A stretch of DNA of 64,000 bases from Christiangramia forsetii KT0803. GTDB taxonomy: Bacteria > Bacteroidota > Bacteroidia > Flavobacteriales > Flavobacteriaceae. The notes below the pieces were generated by a model. The model did no database searches and was not told the origin of the DNA. It saw nothing but the letters and a program-made list of their open reading frames with translations. Every line of letters starts with the position of its first letter. The stretch's first letter is position 1. The position numbers were made by a program, and so were the translations under genes. The stretch is taken from contig NC_008571.1 in NCBI RefSeq assembly GCF_000060345.1, positions 496,001 through 560,000 on the forward strand, read 5' to 3'. Positions 17,055 to 25,713 of the stretch are shown piece after piece.

Positions 17055-19232
17055 ATGAAGACTTTAAATGAAACTGGAGTAGGTAAAGCTATTGATAGGG
17101 TAGAAGGTCATCTAAAGGTTACGGGGATGGCCAAATATGCTTCAGAATTCCCTGTAGAAAATAAGGTTTATGGGCAGGGGATCAATAGTACAATTGCTAA
17201 AGGCGAAATTCTGTCTATAGATACTTCTGAAGCTGAAAATCTACCAGGTGTTCTTAAGGTCATAACCTATAAGAATGCAGAAAAATTAAAAACTTTTGAA
17301 GAAGAAATGCCGCCGCTTTGGCCCGATGTTATTGCACCGGTTTTACAGACTAATAAAGTACATTATTATGGAGAATATGTTGGCTTCGTAGTAGCTGAAA
17401 CTTTTGAGATTGCTCAACATGCTGCCAGGCTTGTTAAATTTGAATATAAGAAGGATCATGATGCTGCCATTAATTTTGAAGAAAACAAATCGAAGGCATA
17501 TAAGCCAACGGAGTCTTCAGATTATTCCAGGGGAAATATAGAGCAGGGAATGAGCGAGGCAGATGTTAAAGTTGAAGAAACTTATACAACAGCAATGGAA
17601 CATCACCATCCCATGGAACTTCATGCTGTAATTGCTTCCTGGGATAATGGAAAATTAACAGCTTATTCTAGTCAGCAAATGATTGATGCTAATGTTACGG
17701 CTTTAGCAAATACTTTTCAAATTCCCAAAGAGAACGTAAGAATTATTGCCGCTTTTGTAGGAGGAGGGTTTGGCTCAAAGTTAAATATTGAACGGCATGT
17801 CGTCATGGCTTCAATGGCCTCACAAATGGTTAGAAAACCGGTTCAAGCAACGGTGACGAGGCAACAGATGTTTACTAATACCGGGTTTCGTCAATTTAAC
17901 GAGCAAAAAATGCGTATAGGCGCAAAAAAAGACGGAAAATTGACGGCTCTTTCTCATGATACGATCTCTCATACGAGTACCACTCAGCAGTATCAGGAAT
18001 CTTGTGGATTCGTTTCAAAAATGTTATATAATGTGGCAAATAATTCGATTAAGCATCGGTTGATTCCTATGAACCTGCAAACCCCTTTTGCGATGAGGGC
18101 CCCTGGTGAGGCTACAGGCAGTTTTGCGCTCGAATGCGCTATGGATGAGATGGCCTATAAATTGAATATGGATCCAATCGAATTCAGGGTGAAAAATGAT
18201 ACTCAAACGGATCTAAGCGAAAACAAGCCTTTTTCATCGAGACTATTTGTAGAATGTTTAAGGATTGGGGCTGAAAAATTTGGTTGGGAAAATCGAAAAA
18301 AGGAACCTCGCACCAATACGAATGGAAACTGGTTGATAGGACATGGGGTAAGTGCAGCTTCAAGAAAGGCACCATATCAAAAGACGTCTGCTAAAGTTAT
18401 TATAGAACTAGCTGGCGGAGAGCCTACTGCAACCATAAAAATGGATGCGACAGATATTGGTACCGGATCGTATACAATCATTGCACAAACTGTTTCTGAA
18501 TATCTGGGCATACGGGTAGAGCAGGTAAATGTTGAGATAGGAGATTCAGAATTTCCCAAAACACCCGGCTCCGGTGGCTCCTGGGGTGCCGCTTCTTATT
18601 GCAACGGAGCCAGGGCTGCATGTGAAAATGTAATTTCTGAATTAAAAAATAAATTAAACCTTGCAGAAACTGAAGAAGTCTCAATTGGAGATCTTTTGAA
18701 AAGAAATGATCTTACAAAATATGAGGCTACCGGAACTGCAGAACCATCAGAGGAATTTAAAAAACATTCGGTGTTTTCCTTTGGAGCAAATTTTACAGAA
18801 GTGTGGGTAGATAAGGATACTGGAATGTGGAAAATCAAAAGAATGGTGAATGTAGGTTCAGCTGGAAAAATTTTAAATCCTAAAACGGCATACGGGCAAA
18901 TTATTGGGGGCTTAACTATGGGTGCAGGCATGGTAATAGCAGAACAGTCTAAAATAGAACCTAATTTTGGTAACTTCATTACCCGTACTTTAGCAGATTA
19001 CCATGTACCGGTCAATCTGGATATGGCAAATATCGATGTCATCTTTTTACCAGAAGATGATAAGATTGCTAATAAAATGGGCGTAAAAGGAATTGGTGAA
19101 TTGGGAATTACCAGTGTAGCTGCCTCTATAGCCAATGCTATTTTTAACGCTACAGGAAAAAGAATGAGATCACTTCCAATAACTCCGGAAAAGCTAATAG
19201 AAGCACCGATAGAAAAACAAATAGAAACATAG
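17055..19232 (+). CDS. paoC: PaoC/YagR-like molybdopterin-binding catalytic subunit
   Basis: The large subunit (725 aa) carries the Mo-cofactor and oxidises the substrate, probably an aldehyde. Cofactor-contact motifs are visible: GGGFGSKL, FAMRAPGEATGSFALE, GSGGSWGAAS, and GVKGIGELGITSVAAS with the catalytic Glu at residue 682. No signal peptide is seen, so it would be carried out with the Tat-bearing small subunit. The frame is open back to 17013 within paoB, but the ATG at 17055 gives the expected N-terminus. The substrate is not deducible. Confidence 0.9.
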   Translation: MKTLNETGVGKAIDRVEGHLKVTGMAKYASEFPVENKVYGQGINSTIAKGEILSIDTSEAENLPGVLKVITYKNAEKLKTFEEEMPPLWPDVIAPVLQTNKVHYYGEYVGFVVAETFEIAQHAARLVKFEYKKDHDAAINFEENKSKAYKPTESSDYSRGNIEQGMSEADVKVEETYTTAMEHHHPMELHAVIASWDNGKLTAYSSQQMIDANVTALANTFQIPKENVRIIAAFVGGGFGSKLNIERHVVMASMASQMVRKPVQATVTRQQMFTNTGFRQFNEQKMRIGAKKDGKLTALSHDTISHTSTTQQYQESCGFVSKMLYNVANNSIKHRLIPMNLQTPFAMRAPGEATGSFALECAMDEMAYKLNMDPIEFRVKNDTQTDLSENKPFSSRLFVECLRIGAEKFGWENRKKEPRTNTNGNWLIGHGVSAASRKAPYQKTSAKVIIELAGGEPTATIKMDATDIGTGSYTIIAQTVSEYLGIRVEQVNVEIGDSEFPKTPGSGGSWGAASYCNGARAACENVISELKNKLNLAETEEVSIGDLLKRNDLTKYEATGTAEPSEEFKKHSVFSFGANFTEVWVDKDTGMWKIKRMVNVGSAGKILNPKTAYGQIIGGLTMGAGMVIAEQSKIEPNFGNFITRTLADYHVPVNLDMANIDVIFLPEDDKIANKMGVKGIGELGITSVAASIANAIFNATGKRMRSLPITPEKLIEAPIEKQIET

Positions 19233-19380
19233 ATTCATGATGAATATCATGATCTTAAAATTTCCACTTTTAAATTTATACTTAATGGCATTCAGAAATT
19301 TATTATTCTCAAAAGCCATTTTATCTGTTTAAACTAAAAAATTTCTTAAATTCAAAGAATAAAAATATATCCAGTGTACC

Positions 19381-19845
19381 ATGGCGACATTCAACATTAC
19401 AATCAACGGGAAGGAAAAGACTATAGAAGCAGATCCATCAACTCCATTGCTTTGGATTTTAAGAGATCATTTAAAATTGGTGGGCACTAAATATGGCTGC
19501 GGAATTTCGCAATGTGGGGCCTGTACTGTTCATTTTAATGGTTCTGCAGTAAGATCGTGTCAACTTCCAATTTCTTCGGCGGCCGATAATGAGATCACTA
19601 CTATCGAAGGTTTATCGGAAAATGGAGACCATCCGGTACAGCAGGCCTGGTTGGAAATAGATGTGCCTCAATGTGGGTATTGCCAGGCAGGACAGATCAT
19701 GTCTGCGTCAGCATTGTTGAAACGTAATCCAAGCCCTAGTGACAGGGAAATTGAGAACGCCATGGATGGTAATATTTGCCGCTGTGGAACCTATACTAGA
19801 ATTAAAGCCGCCATTAAGAAAGCCTCAAATACTGAAATTGTATAA
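19381..19845 (+). CDS. IorA-like [2Fe-2S] subunit of a second molybdenum hydroxylase
   Basis: This 154-aa protein has two [2Fe-2S] clusters: C40, C45, C48 and C60 ([10 protein letters not shown]...C), then C98, C101, C133 and C135 (CGYC, CRC). It matches the small subunit of isoquinoline 1-oxidoreductase type enzymes, which lack an FAD subunit and pass electrons to cytochromes. It has no Tat signal. The 148-base gap before it suggests its own promoter. The catalytic partner starts 28 bases downstream. The [2Fe-2S] folds of this gene and paoA are related but not recent copies. Confidence 0.9.
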   Translation: MATFNITINGKEKTIEADPSTPLLWILRDHLKLVGTKYGCGISQCGACTVHFNGSAVRSCQLPISSAADNEITTIEGLSENGDHPVQQAWLEIDVPQCGYCQAGQIMSASALLKRNPSPSDREIENAMDGNICRCGTYTRIKAAIKKASNTEIV

Positions 19846-19873
19846 GCTTCAGTTAAATTAAAAAGACATAGAG

Positions 19874-22150
19874 ATGACTAAAATAAAAACAGGAATAGGA
19901 AGAAGGTCTTTCATAAAAAGTGTTTCGGTTGCTGGAGGTGGATTAATCATTGGTTTCAACTGGATGGCATGTAAAGGACCAACAGAAGAAGGCAGCGAAG
20001 AACTGGCAATGCAAATGCCAGATGAATGGTTTGAGCTAAACGGATATTTGAAAATAGGAGATAATGGAATTGTCACTATTTATTCTCCAAATCCGGAAAT
20101 CGGTCAGAACGTGAAAACTTCCATGCCTATGATCGTAGCCGAAGAACTGGATGTAGACTGGAATAATGTGGTTGTGGAGCAAGCTCCACTTAATACCGAA
20201 GTTTTTACAAGGCAATTGGCAGGTGGGAGTCAGTCTATTCGCCAGGGATGGGAATCACTAAGAACCGCCGGGGCAACCGCAAGAAAAATGCTATTAATTG
20301 CTGCGGCAAAACAATGGGAAGTTCCTGTTTCAGAGCTTTCCGTAGAAAACGGAGTGATAAAGCATAAAGGCAGCGATAAAACTATTGGATATGGAGATAT
20401 TGCTAAAGCTGCCGCCCAGGTAGAGGTGCCCGAAGAGATTGAATTAAAGGATAATGATAATTTTAAAATAATTGGTACCTCTCGCAAAAATGTGGATGCG
20501 AAAAAGATAGTTACCGGCCAGCCATTATATGGATTGGATACTTATAAAGACGGAATGCTTATCGCCATGATCGTGCAGCCACCTGCCTTTGGAATGGAGT
20601 TCAAAACTATGGATGCTGAGAAGGTGAAAGAAATGCCAGGAATAAAAGATATTTTCACCATAGATACCTACCCGGAAGACATGGAGAAGGAATGGAGCGA
20701 TGTAGCCGCTTTTTCCAAATTGGTAGTTTTAGTTGGAGAAACTACCTGGCAGGTCATGCAGGCAAAAAAGGCCTTAAAAGTAGAATGGGATTTAAACCCT
20801 GAGCTCACAAAGGAAATTGAAATTCTCGAGAAGTCGGCGGGAATGGATGATGCAAGCGGATTAGAGAGTACCGATATTCATGCCACTTTAATGGCCGATG
20901 TAGGTTCTAAACAATCTGAAGTAGTAAGAAAAGATGGGGATCCAGAAAAAGCTTTTAAAAATGCAGCGCGAGTAATTGAACGTTCGTATACCTGTCCTTT
21001 TCTGGCGCATAACTGTATGGAGCCTATGAACTTCTTTGCTGATGTTAGTGGAGGGAAGGCAGAATTATTAGGACCAATTCAGACCCCAGAATATGCTGAA
21101 AAAAGCATTAATAAACGATTGGGTTTAGAACTTGAAGATATTGATGTTCAAATGACTCGAATGGGGGGCGGATTTGGTCGTAGACTTTATGGTCACTTTT
21201 TAGTAGAAGCAGCAGTGATTTCAGAAAAAATGGGTAAGCCTATTAAATTGGTGTACTCTCGTGAAGATGATATGACCAACGGAGTATACCGTCCGGCCTA
21301 TCATGTAACTTATCGTGCTGCTCTTGACGCAAATAATAAGCTTACAGCTTTTCATATAAATGCGGGAGGTATTCCTGAGAGTCCATTATTTGCCAATCGT
21401 TTTCCGGCAGGTGCGATAGATAATTATTTAGCAGAAAGCTGGACATTGAATTCCAATATATCTATAGGAGCGTTTAGAGCGCCACGTTCAAATTTTATTG
21501 CGGGTGCAGAACAGTCATTTTTAGATGAACTGGCTGAAGAAATGGGCAAAGATCCTATTCAATTTAGATTGGAGATGCTGGATCGGGCAAAGAAAGATCC
21601 TGTAGGGGAAGAAAACGATTACGATGCTGCAAGATATGCCGGAGTTTTGGAACTTGCTCGGGATAAGTCAGGCTGGGATAAAGGAAATTCATCATTGAGT
21701 CGTGGAGTTTCAGCCTATTACTGTCACAATTCTTACGTTGCCCAAATCCTTGATATGTCAGTAGAAGGAAATGAGCCTCTAATAGATAAAGTCACCTGTG
21801 CGGTTGACTGTGGAATTGTAGTGAATCCCGATGCCGCCAAAAATATGGTTGAAGGAGGAACGATTGATGGGATTGGACATGCACTTTATAGTGAAATGGC
21901 TTTTAAAGATGGGAAGCCGCAACAAAGCAATTTTGATACTTATAAATTAATTAGACATAAACAGGCTCCTAAAAGTATAGAGGTATATTTTGTAGACAAT
22001 GGAATCGATCCCACGGGATTAGGAGAGCCTCCATTTCCTCCCATTCAGGGAGCTTTGGCAAATGCGCTTTATAAAGCTACTGGGAAGAGGTTTTACAAGC
22101 AGCCATTTATCAATGAGTTACAGACTATAGAGTCTGAATTGAAAACTTAG
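19874..22150 (+). CDS. IorB-like molybdopterin-binding catalytic subunit, Tat-exported
   Basis: This 758-aa catalytic subunit has an N-terminal Tat motif GRRSFIK (R10-R11) and then a hydrophobic region followed by WMAC, so it may also be lipid-anchored at the Cys. Cofactor motifs include MGGGFGRRLYG, GAFRAPRSNF and, near the end, GLGEPPFPPIQGALANA, where the catalytic Glu lies in GLGEPPFPP. The order of blocks is that of IorB/nicotinate-dehydrogenase type enzymes. The true substrate (N-heterocycle or aldehyde) is unknown. It would act in the periplasm with the IorA-like subunit. No cytochrome c partner is encoded nearby. Confidence 0.9.
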   Translation: MTKIKTGIGRRSFIKSVSVAGGGLIIGFNWMACKGPTEEGSEELAMQMPDEWFELNGYLKIGDNGIVTIYSPNPEIGQNVKTSMPMIVAEELDVDWNNVVVEQAPLNTEVFTRQLAGGSQSIRQGWESLRTAGATARKMLLIAAAKQWEVPVSELSVENGVIKHKGSDKTIGYGDIAKAAAQVEVPEEIELKDNDNFKIIGTSRKNVDAKKIVTGQPLYGLDTYKDGMLIAMIVQPPAFGMEFKTMDAEKVKEMPGIKDIFTIDTYPEDMEKEWSDVAAFSKLVVLVGETTWQVMQAKKALKVEWDLNPELTKEIEILEKSAGMDDASGLESTDIHATLMADVGSKQSEVVRKDGDPEKAFKNAARVIERSYTCPFLAHNCMEPMNFFADVSGGKAELLGPIQTPEYAEKSINKRLGLELEDIDVQMTRMGGGFGRRLYGHFLVEAAVISEKMGKPIKLVYSREDDMTNGVYRPAYHVTYRAALDANNKLTAFHINAGGIPESPLFANRFPAGAIDNYLAESWTLNSNISIGAFRAPRSNFIAGAEQSFLDELAEEMGKDPIQFRLEMLDRAKKDPVGEENDYDAARYAGVLELARDKSGWDKGNSSLSRGVSAYYCHNSYVAQILDMSVEGNEPLIDKVTCAVDCGIVVNPDAAKNMVEGGTIDGIGHALYSEMAFKDGKPQQSNFDTYKLIRHKQAPKSIEVYFVDNGIDPTGLGEPPFPPIQGALANALYKATGKRFYKQPFINELQTIESELKT

Positions 22151-22159
22151 TTTTTTTTC

Positions 22160-22495
22160 ATGAAGCAGATCCGCATAAAGTGCTGGGTAGAAGATGAAGG
22201 AGAAAAGTTATTTGGTCCTGGACCCAATGAATTGATCAAAAAAATTCATAAGGAAGGCTCGCTATCAAAAGCTGCTGTAGTAATGAATATGTCTTATAAA
22301 AAGGCATGGGATCTGATACAAAGATTAAATCAGCATTCTGAAAAACCATTGGTGATTTTGAAAAAAGGAGGTTCCCACGGAGGTGGAGCAGAAGTTACTG
22401 CTAATGGTTTAGAAGTAGTAGCTGAATATGACAGATTGGAAAAAGAAATTACTGATCTAATAAGTCGACAGGATTTACTTAAATTATTAAAATAG
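22160..22495 (+). CDS. ModE-type winged-helix regulator (DNA-binding domain only)
   Basis: At 111 aa this has the ModE N-terminal HTH pattern: a GPGPNELIKKIHKEGSLSKAA helix-turn-helix, then MSYKKAWDLIQRLN and a glycine-rich wing KKGGSHGGGAEVT. It lacks the two MOP molybdate-binding repeats of full ModE. Such stand-alone proteins are often found beside molybdoenzyme genes. It may regulate the island in response to something other than molybdate bound directly, or use a partner. It begins 9 bases after the iorB-like stop. Confidence 0.83.
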   Translation: MKQIRIKCWVEDEGEKLFGPGPNELIKKIHKEGSLSKAAVVMNMSYKKAWDLIQRLNQHSEKPLVILKKGGSHGGGAEVTANGLEVVAEYDRLEKEITDLISRQDLLKLLK

Positions 22496-22572
22496 CTTTT
22501 AAGCTAGTCATTATTTATTGCCTGATTAAATTTACCATGCGATATATATACAAATACATAACGCTTTCTTAA

Positions 22573-23727
22573 ATGCCTGCTAAAAAGAAGATATACCTGG
22601 ATTACAATGCCAGCACACCTGTGGATCCTAGAGTGGTTAAAGAAATGTTGCCATATTTTACCGAAAAATTTGGAAACCTAAGTAGTGACCATGCTTTTGG
22701 ATGGGACGCAGCTGAAGCTGTAGAAAATTCTAGAGAACAGATTTCCAGGTTGGCTAATTGTAAGCCAACAGAACTTACTTATACTTCTGGAGCAACAGAA
22801 GCTGCAAATCTTGCATTATTCGGGTTTTGCCAAAAAAATAAAAATAAGGGGGATCATATTATTAGCTGTAAAACAGAACATAAAGCGATTTTGGATACAT
22901 TGGGGGCTTTAGAAAATAGAGGTTTTAAGATTACTTATCTTAATGTTGATGGAGACGGAAATATCGATCTAAAGGAACTGGAAAATTCGATTACTGCTGA
23001 AACAATCCTGGTTTGCCTGATGCTGGCTAATAATGAAACCGGGTTTATTCATCCACTTAAAAAAATTGCTCAGATAACCCATGCTAAGAATGTTTGTATA
23101 ATGAGCGATATTACGCAGGCGGTTGGGAAAATTCCGATTGATTTAAAGGATCTGAATATTGATATGGCAATTTTTTCATCGCATAAAATTTATGGTCCTA
23201 AGGGTGTTGGCGCACTATATATATCCAAGAAGAATAAGATACACTTGGATCCTCATGAATTTGGTGGCGGTCAGGAGCGGGGCTTACGTCCCGGAACTCT
23301 GAATGTCCCAGCTATCGTGGGCTTTGGGAAAGCTGCTGAAATTGTTTTTTTTGAAATGAATTCAGATTCCAGGAGATTACTTGAATTGCGAAATAAATTG
23401 GAAACACTTTTATTAAAAATTGAAGGAGCGGAGATTAATTCAAAAGAAGCAAATCGATTACCGAATACCACAAATATTAGCTTCAAAAATATCGAGGGAA
23501 GCCAGATATTTCGAAGACTGAATATGCTCGCTGTTTCACGAGGTTCAGCCTGTACGGCAAATACTGTCCAGCCTTCTCATGTGTTATTGGCGATGGGTGT
23601 AACAGGAGAACAGGCATTAGCATCTTTGCGCATAAGCCTTGGAAAACTTACGAGTTTAGAAGATATAGAATTTGCAGTTGCCGAAATTACTAAAACAATT
23701 GAACAGCTTAAAACCGCAACCGCATGA
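22573..23727 (+). CDS. Cysteine desulfurase (NifS/IscS-like)
   Basis: This 384-aa PLP enzyme takes sulfur from cysteine. The N-terminal LDYNAS.PVDP, the PLP Lys K205 in SSHKIYGPKG, and the catalytic Cys C327 in SRGSACTAN with HVL after it are all in place. Because it overlaps xdhC by four bases and lies inside a cofactor operon, the likely duty is supplying the sulfido ligand of the Mo-cofactor through XdhC, or persulfide for MoaD thiocarboxylation through the rhodanese domain downstream. General Fe-S assembly is also possible. It is likely distinct from a housekeeping SufS, which I cannot check here. Confidence 0.9.
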   Translation: MPAKKKIYLDYNASTPVDPRVVKEMLPYFTEKFGNLSSDHAFGWDAAEAVENSREQISRLANCKPTELTYTSGATEAANLALFGFCQKNKNKGDHIISCKTEHKAILDTLGALENRGFKITYLNVDGDGNIDLKELENSITAETILVCLMLANNETGFIHPLKKIAQITHAKNVCIMSDITQAVGKIPIDLKDLNIDMAIFSSHKIYGPKGVGALYISKKNKIHLDPHEFGGGQERGLRPGTLNVPAIVGFGKAAEIVFFEMNSDSRRLLELRNKLETLLLKIEGAEINSKEANRLPNTTNISFKNIEGSQIFRRLNMLAVSRGSACTANTVQPSHVLLAMGVTGEQALASLRISLGKLTSLEDIEFAVAEITKTIEQLKTATA

Positions 23728-24878
23728 GAGAATTGGATGTGATTGTCGCTCAATATAATACTCTGAAAAGGGCTGGAACCGAAAGTGTTTTAGCTACGGT
23801 GGTCCATGTTGAAGGTTCTTCTTACCGAAGAGCGGGAGCAAGAATGTTGGTTGATGAATTCGGCAATATTACCGGAGCTATCAGTGGTGGCTGCCTGGAA
23901 GGAGATGCACTAAGAAAAGCTCTTCATGCCATGCATCAGCAGAAAAACAAACTGGTGACTTACGATACTAGCGAGGAAGATGATGCCTTAATTGGAGCGC
24001 AATTAGGATGTAACGGGATCATTCAGGTTCTTTTTGAATATTTAGATTTTAAGAATGAGTTTAATCCTTGCGAAATACTTAAAACTCTTATTTCCAAGGA
24101 TCAGAAACTGGCGATCGTAGTACAATTCAATTTAGATAAATCACAGGATCAGCCGGGAACGAAATTTTTCATCAATGAAGATTTACAATTAAGTGGTGAA
24201 AAACCTGAAAAGCAAGTCCTGGATCTAATTATTAAAGAAGGTGAATTGAGCCTTAAGAATGATAAACCACACTTTGCTGAGATTTCTATTAAAGACAAAA
24301 CCCACCATTTTTTTATTCAGAATTATAAGCCACCGGTGAAGTTAGTACTTGTTGGTGCCGGGAATGATGCGCAGATCCTGGCTCAGCAAACTGAATTACT
24401 TGGTTGGGATGTAATTGTGACCGATGGGCGCCCAACTCACGCAAATAAGGAACGTTTTGCCAGTTCCTGCCAGGTAATTGTTTCTAAACCTGAAGAAACC
24501 TTATCGAATATCAGGATCGATGCCCTTACTTGTTTTGTTTTGATGAGTCATAACTACAACTATGATCTGGCTGTATTAAAATTATTAATGAATAAAAATG
24601 AAATTCCATATATCGGAATATTGGGTCCACGAAAGAAGTTTGAAAGAATGCGGACCGACCTGCGCAAGGAAGGTTTTGAGTTAAATGCTGATCGGTTGGT
24701 CAAAATTCATGCTCCGGTGGGATTGGAAATAGGAGCTGAAACCCCTGCAGAGATCGGACTTTCTATTTTAGCTGAGATTCAATCGGTTTTGACTGGCAAG
24801 AGCGCAAGGCCATTGAAGCAAAAGGAAACTCCTATCCACGATAAAAAAGAAAATCACTTTAAAGAAATTCAGCTTTGA
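23724..24878 (+). CDS. xdhC: XdhC/CoxI family Mo-cofactor chaperone
   Basis: XdhC/PaoD proteins bind the molybdenum cofactor, protect its sulfido ligand and insert it into hydroxylases. The N-terminal XdhC_CoxI domain is clear (VLATVVHVEGSSYRRAGARM, GAISGGCLEG). The C-terminal Rossmann domain (~210-345) reads LVLVGAGNDAQILA and ends in HAPVGLEIGAETPAEIGLSIL. The length of 384 aa is usual for the fused form. ATG overlaps the desulfurase stop by 4 bases, and the MocA-like gene overlaps its own stop, so translation is coupled on both sides. Confidence 0.92.
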   Translation: MRELDVIVAQYNTLKRAGTESVLATVVHVEGSSYRRAGARMLVDEFGNITGAISGGCLEGDALRKALHAMHQQKNKLVTYDTSEEDDALIGAQLGCNGIIQVLFEYLDFKNEFNPCEILKTLISKDQKLAIVVQFNLDKSQDQPGTKFFINEDLQLSGEKPEKQVLDLIIKEGELSLKNDKPHFAEISIKDKTHHFFIQNYKPPVKLVLVGAGNDAQILAQQTELLGWDVIVTDGRPTHANKERFASSCQVIVSKPEETLSNIRIDALTCFVLMSHNYNYDLAVLKLLMNKNEIPYIGILGPRKKFERMRTDLRKEGFELNADRLVKIHAPVGLEIGAETPAEIGLSILAEIQSVLTGKSARPLKQKETPIHDKKENHFKEIQL

Positions 24879-25480
24879 TAGGGAATAAGAAAATAGGAGT
24901 TTTGATCCTGGCAGCAGGTGCTTCCAGTAGACTCGGGTTTCCGAAGCAATTGGTGGAGTTTAAAGGAAAAGCTTTGTTACAGCGTATGATGGAGCTGGTT
25001 AACTCTTTATCTTTTGACTCAAATATTTTGGTGCTTGGATCAAGTGCAGAAAAAATCAGATCCCAGGTTAAACCGGGAAATGTAAAAGTAATTGTGAATG
25101 AAAACTGGGAAGAAGGAATGGCTTCCAGTATAAAGTTCGGTTTAACCAAAACCTTGGAAAATGAAAAGAAATTAGACCATTTACTTATCCTGCTTTCAGA
25201 TCAGGCATTGGTATCAAAAGAACAAATTCAAGAATTAATAGACCTTCAGATAAATAAAAATAGCAGTGCCACTTTTTCAGAATATGATGGAGATATTGGA
25301 GTTCCGGCGATTTTCTCAAGCAGTTTATTTTCAGATTTACAAAAACTGAAAGGAGATCATGGAGCTAAAAAAATGATTTATAAGAAAGGGTTTCAATATG
25401 AGACTCTAAAATTAAATGAGGCGAACTTTGATGTGGATACTAAGAATGATGTGGAATTATTAAAGAAGATGGAAGAATGA
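24875..25480 (+). CDS. mocA: MocA-like molybdopterin cytidylyltransferase
   Basis: The protein has 201 aa with the nucleotidyltransferase signature LAAGASSRLGFPKQLVEFKGKALLQ, and LILLSDQ for the metal-binding Asp. MocA attaches CMP to the Mo-cofactor, the form used by PaoABC-type enzymes, which fits the two hydroxylases here. MobA (GMP) is the alternative, but MocA-like blocks such as GDHGAKK are present. The start is a TTG at 24875 overlapping the xdhC TGA (24876-24878). No ATG lies near the conserved N-terminus, so this unusual start is probably real. Confidence 0.85.
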   Translation: MIGNKKIGVLILAAGASSRLGFPKQLVEFKGKALLQRMMELVNSLSFDSNILVLGSSAEKIRSQVKPGNVKVIVNENWEEGMASSIKFGLTKTLENEKKLDHLLILLSDQALVSKEQIQELIDLQINKNSSATFSEYDGDIGVPAIFSSSLFSDLQKLKGDHGAKKMIYKKGFQYETLKLNEANFDVDTKNDVELLKKMEE

Positions 25481-25713
25481 AACTCACTTTAAGATATTTT
25501 GGTATGATCGCAGAAGCTACCGGTAGAACCGAAGAAGTTCTGAATGTTTCAGATCAAATCACTTTATACGATCTCAAAGATCAGCAAATAAAAAAATATA
25601 AAATTCAAGATCCTGAAGCTGTTCAGCTTGCCATAAATCAGGATTTGAATTTGAAATCAGAACTAAAAGAAGGTGATGAAGTAGCATTTTTGCCGCCATT
25701 CGCAGGAGGATAA
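25477..25713 (+). CDS. moaD: MoaD, small subunit of molybdopterin synthase
   Basis: A 78-aa ubiquitin-fold sulfur carrier ending in PPFAGG. The C-terminal Gly is adenylated by MoeB and then thiocarboxylated to supply dithiolene sulfur. LRYFGMIAEATG at the start and GDEVAFLPP before the tail are typical. It overlaps the MocA-like gene by 4 bases and shares a base with the next ATG. MoaE lies two genes down. Confidence 0.93.
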   Translation: MKLTLRYFGMIAEATGRTEEVLNVSDQITLYDLKDQQIKKYKIQDPEAVQLAINQDLNLKSELKEGDEVAFLPPFAGG

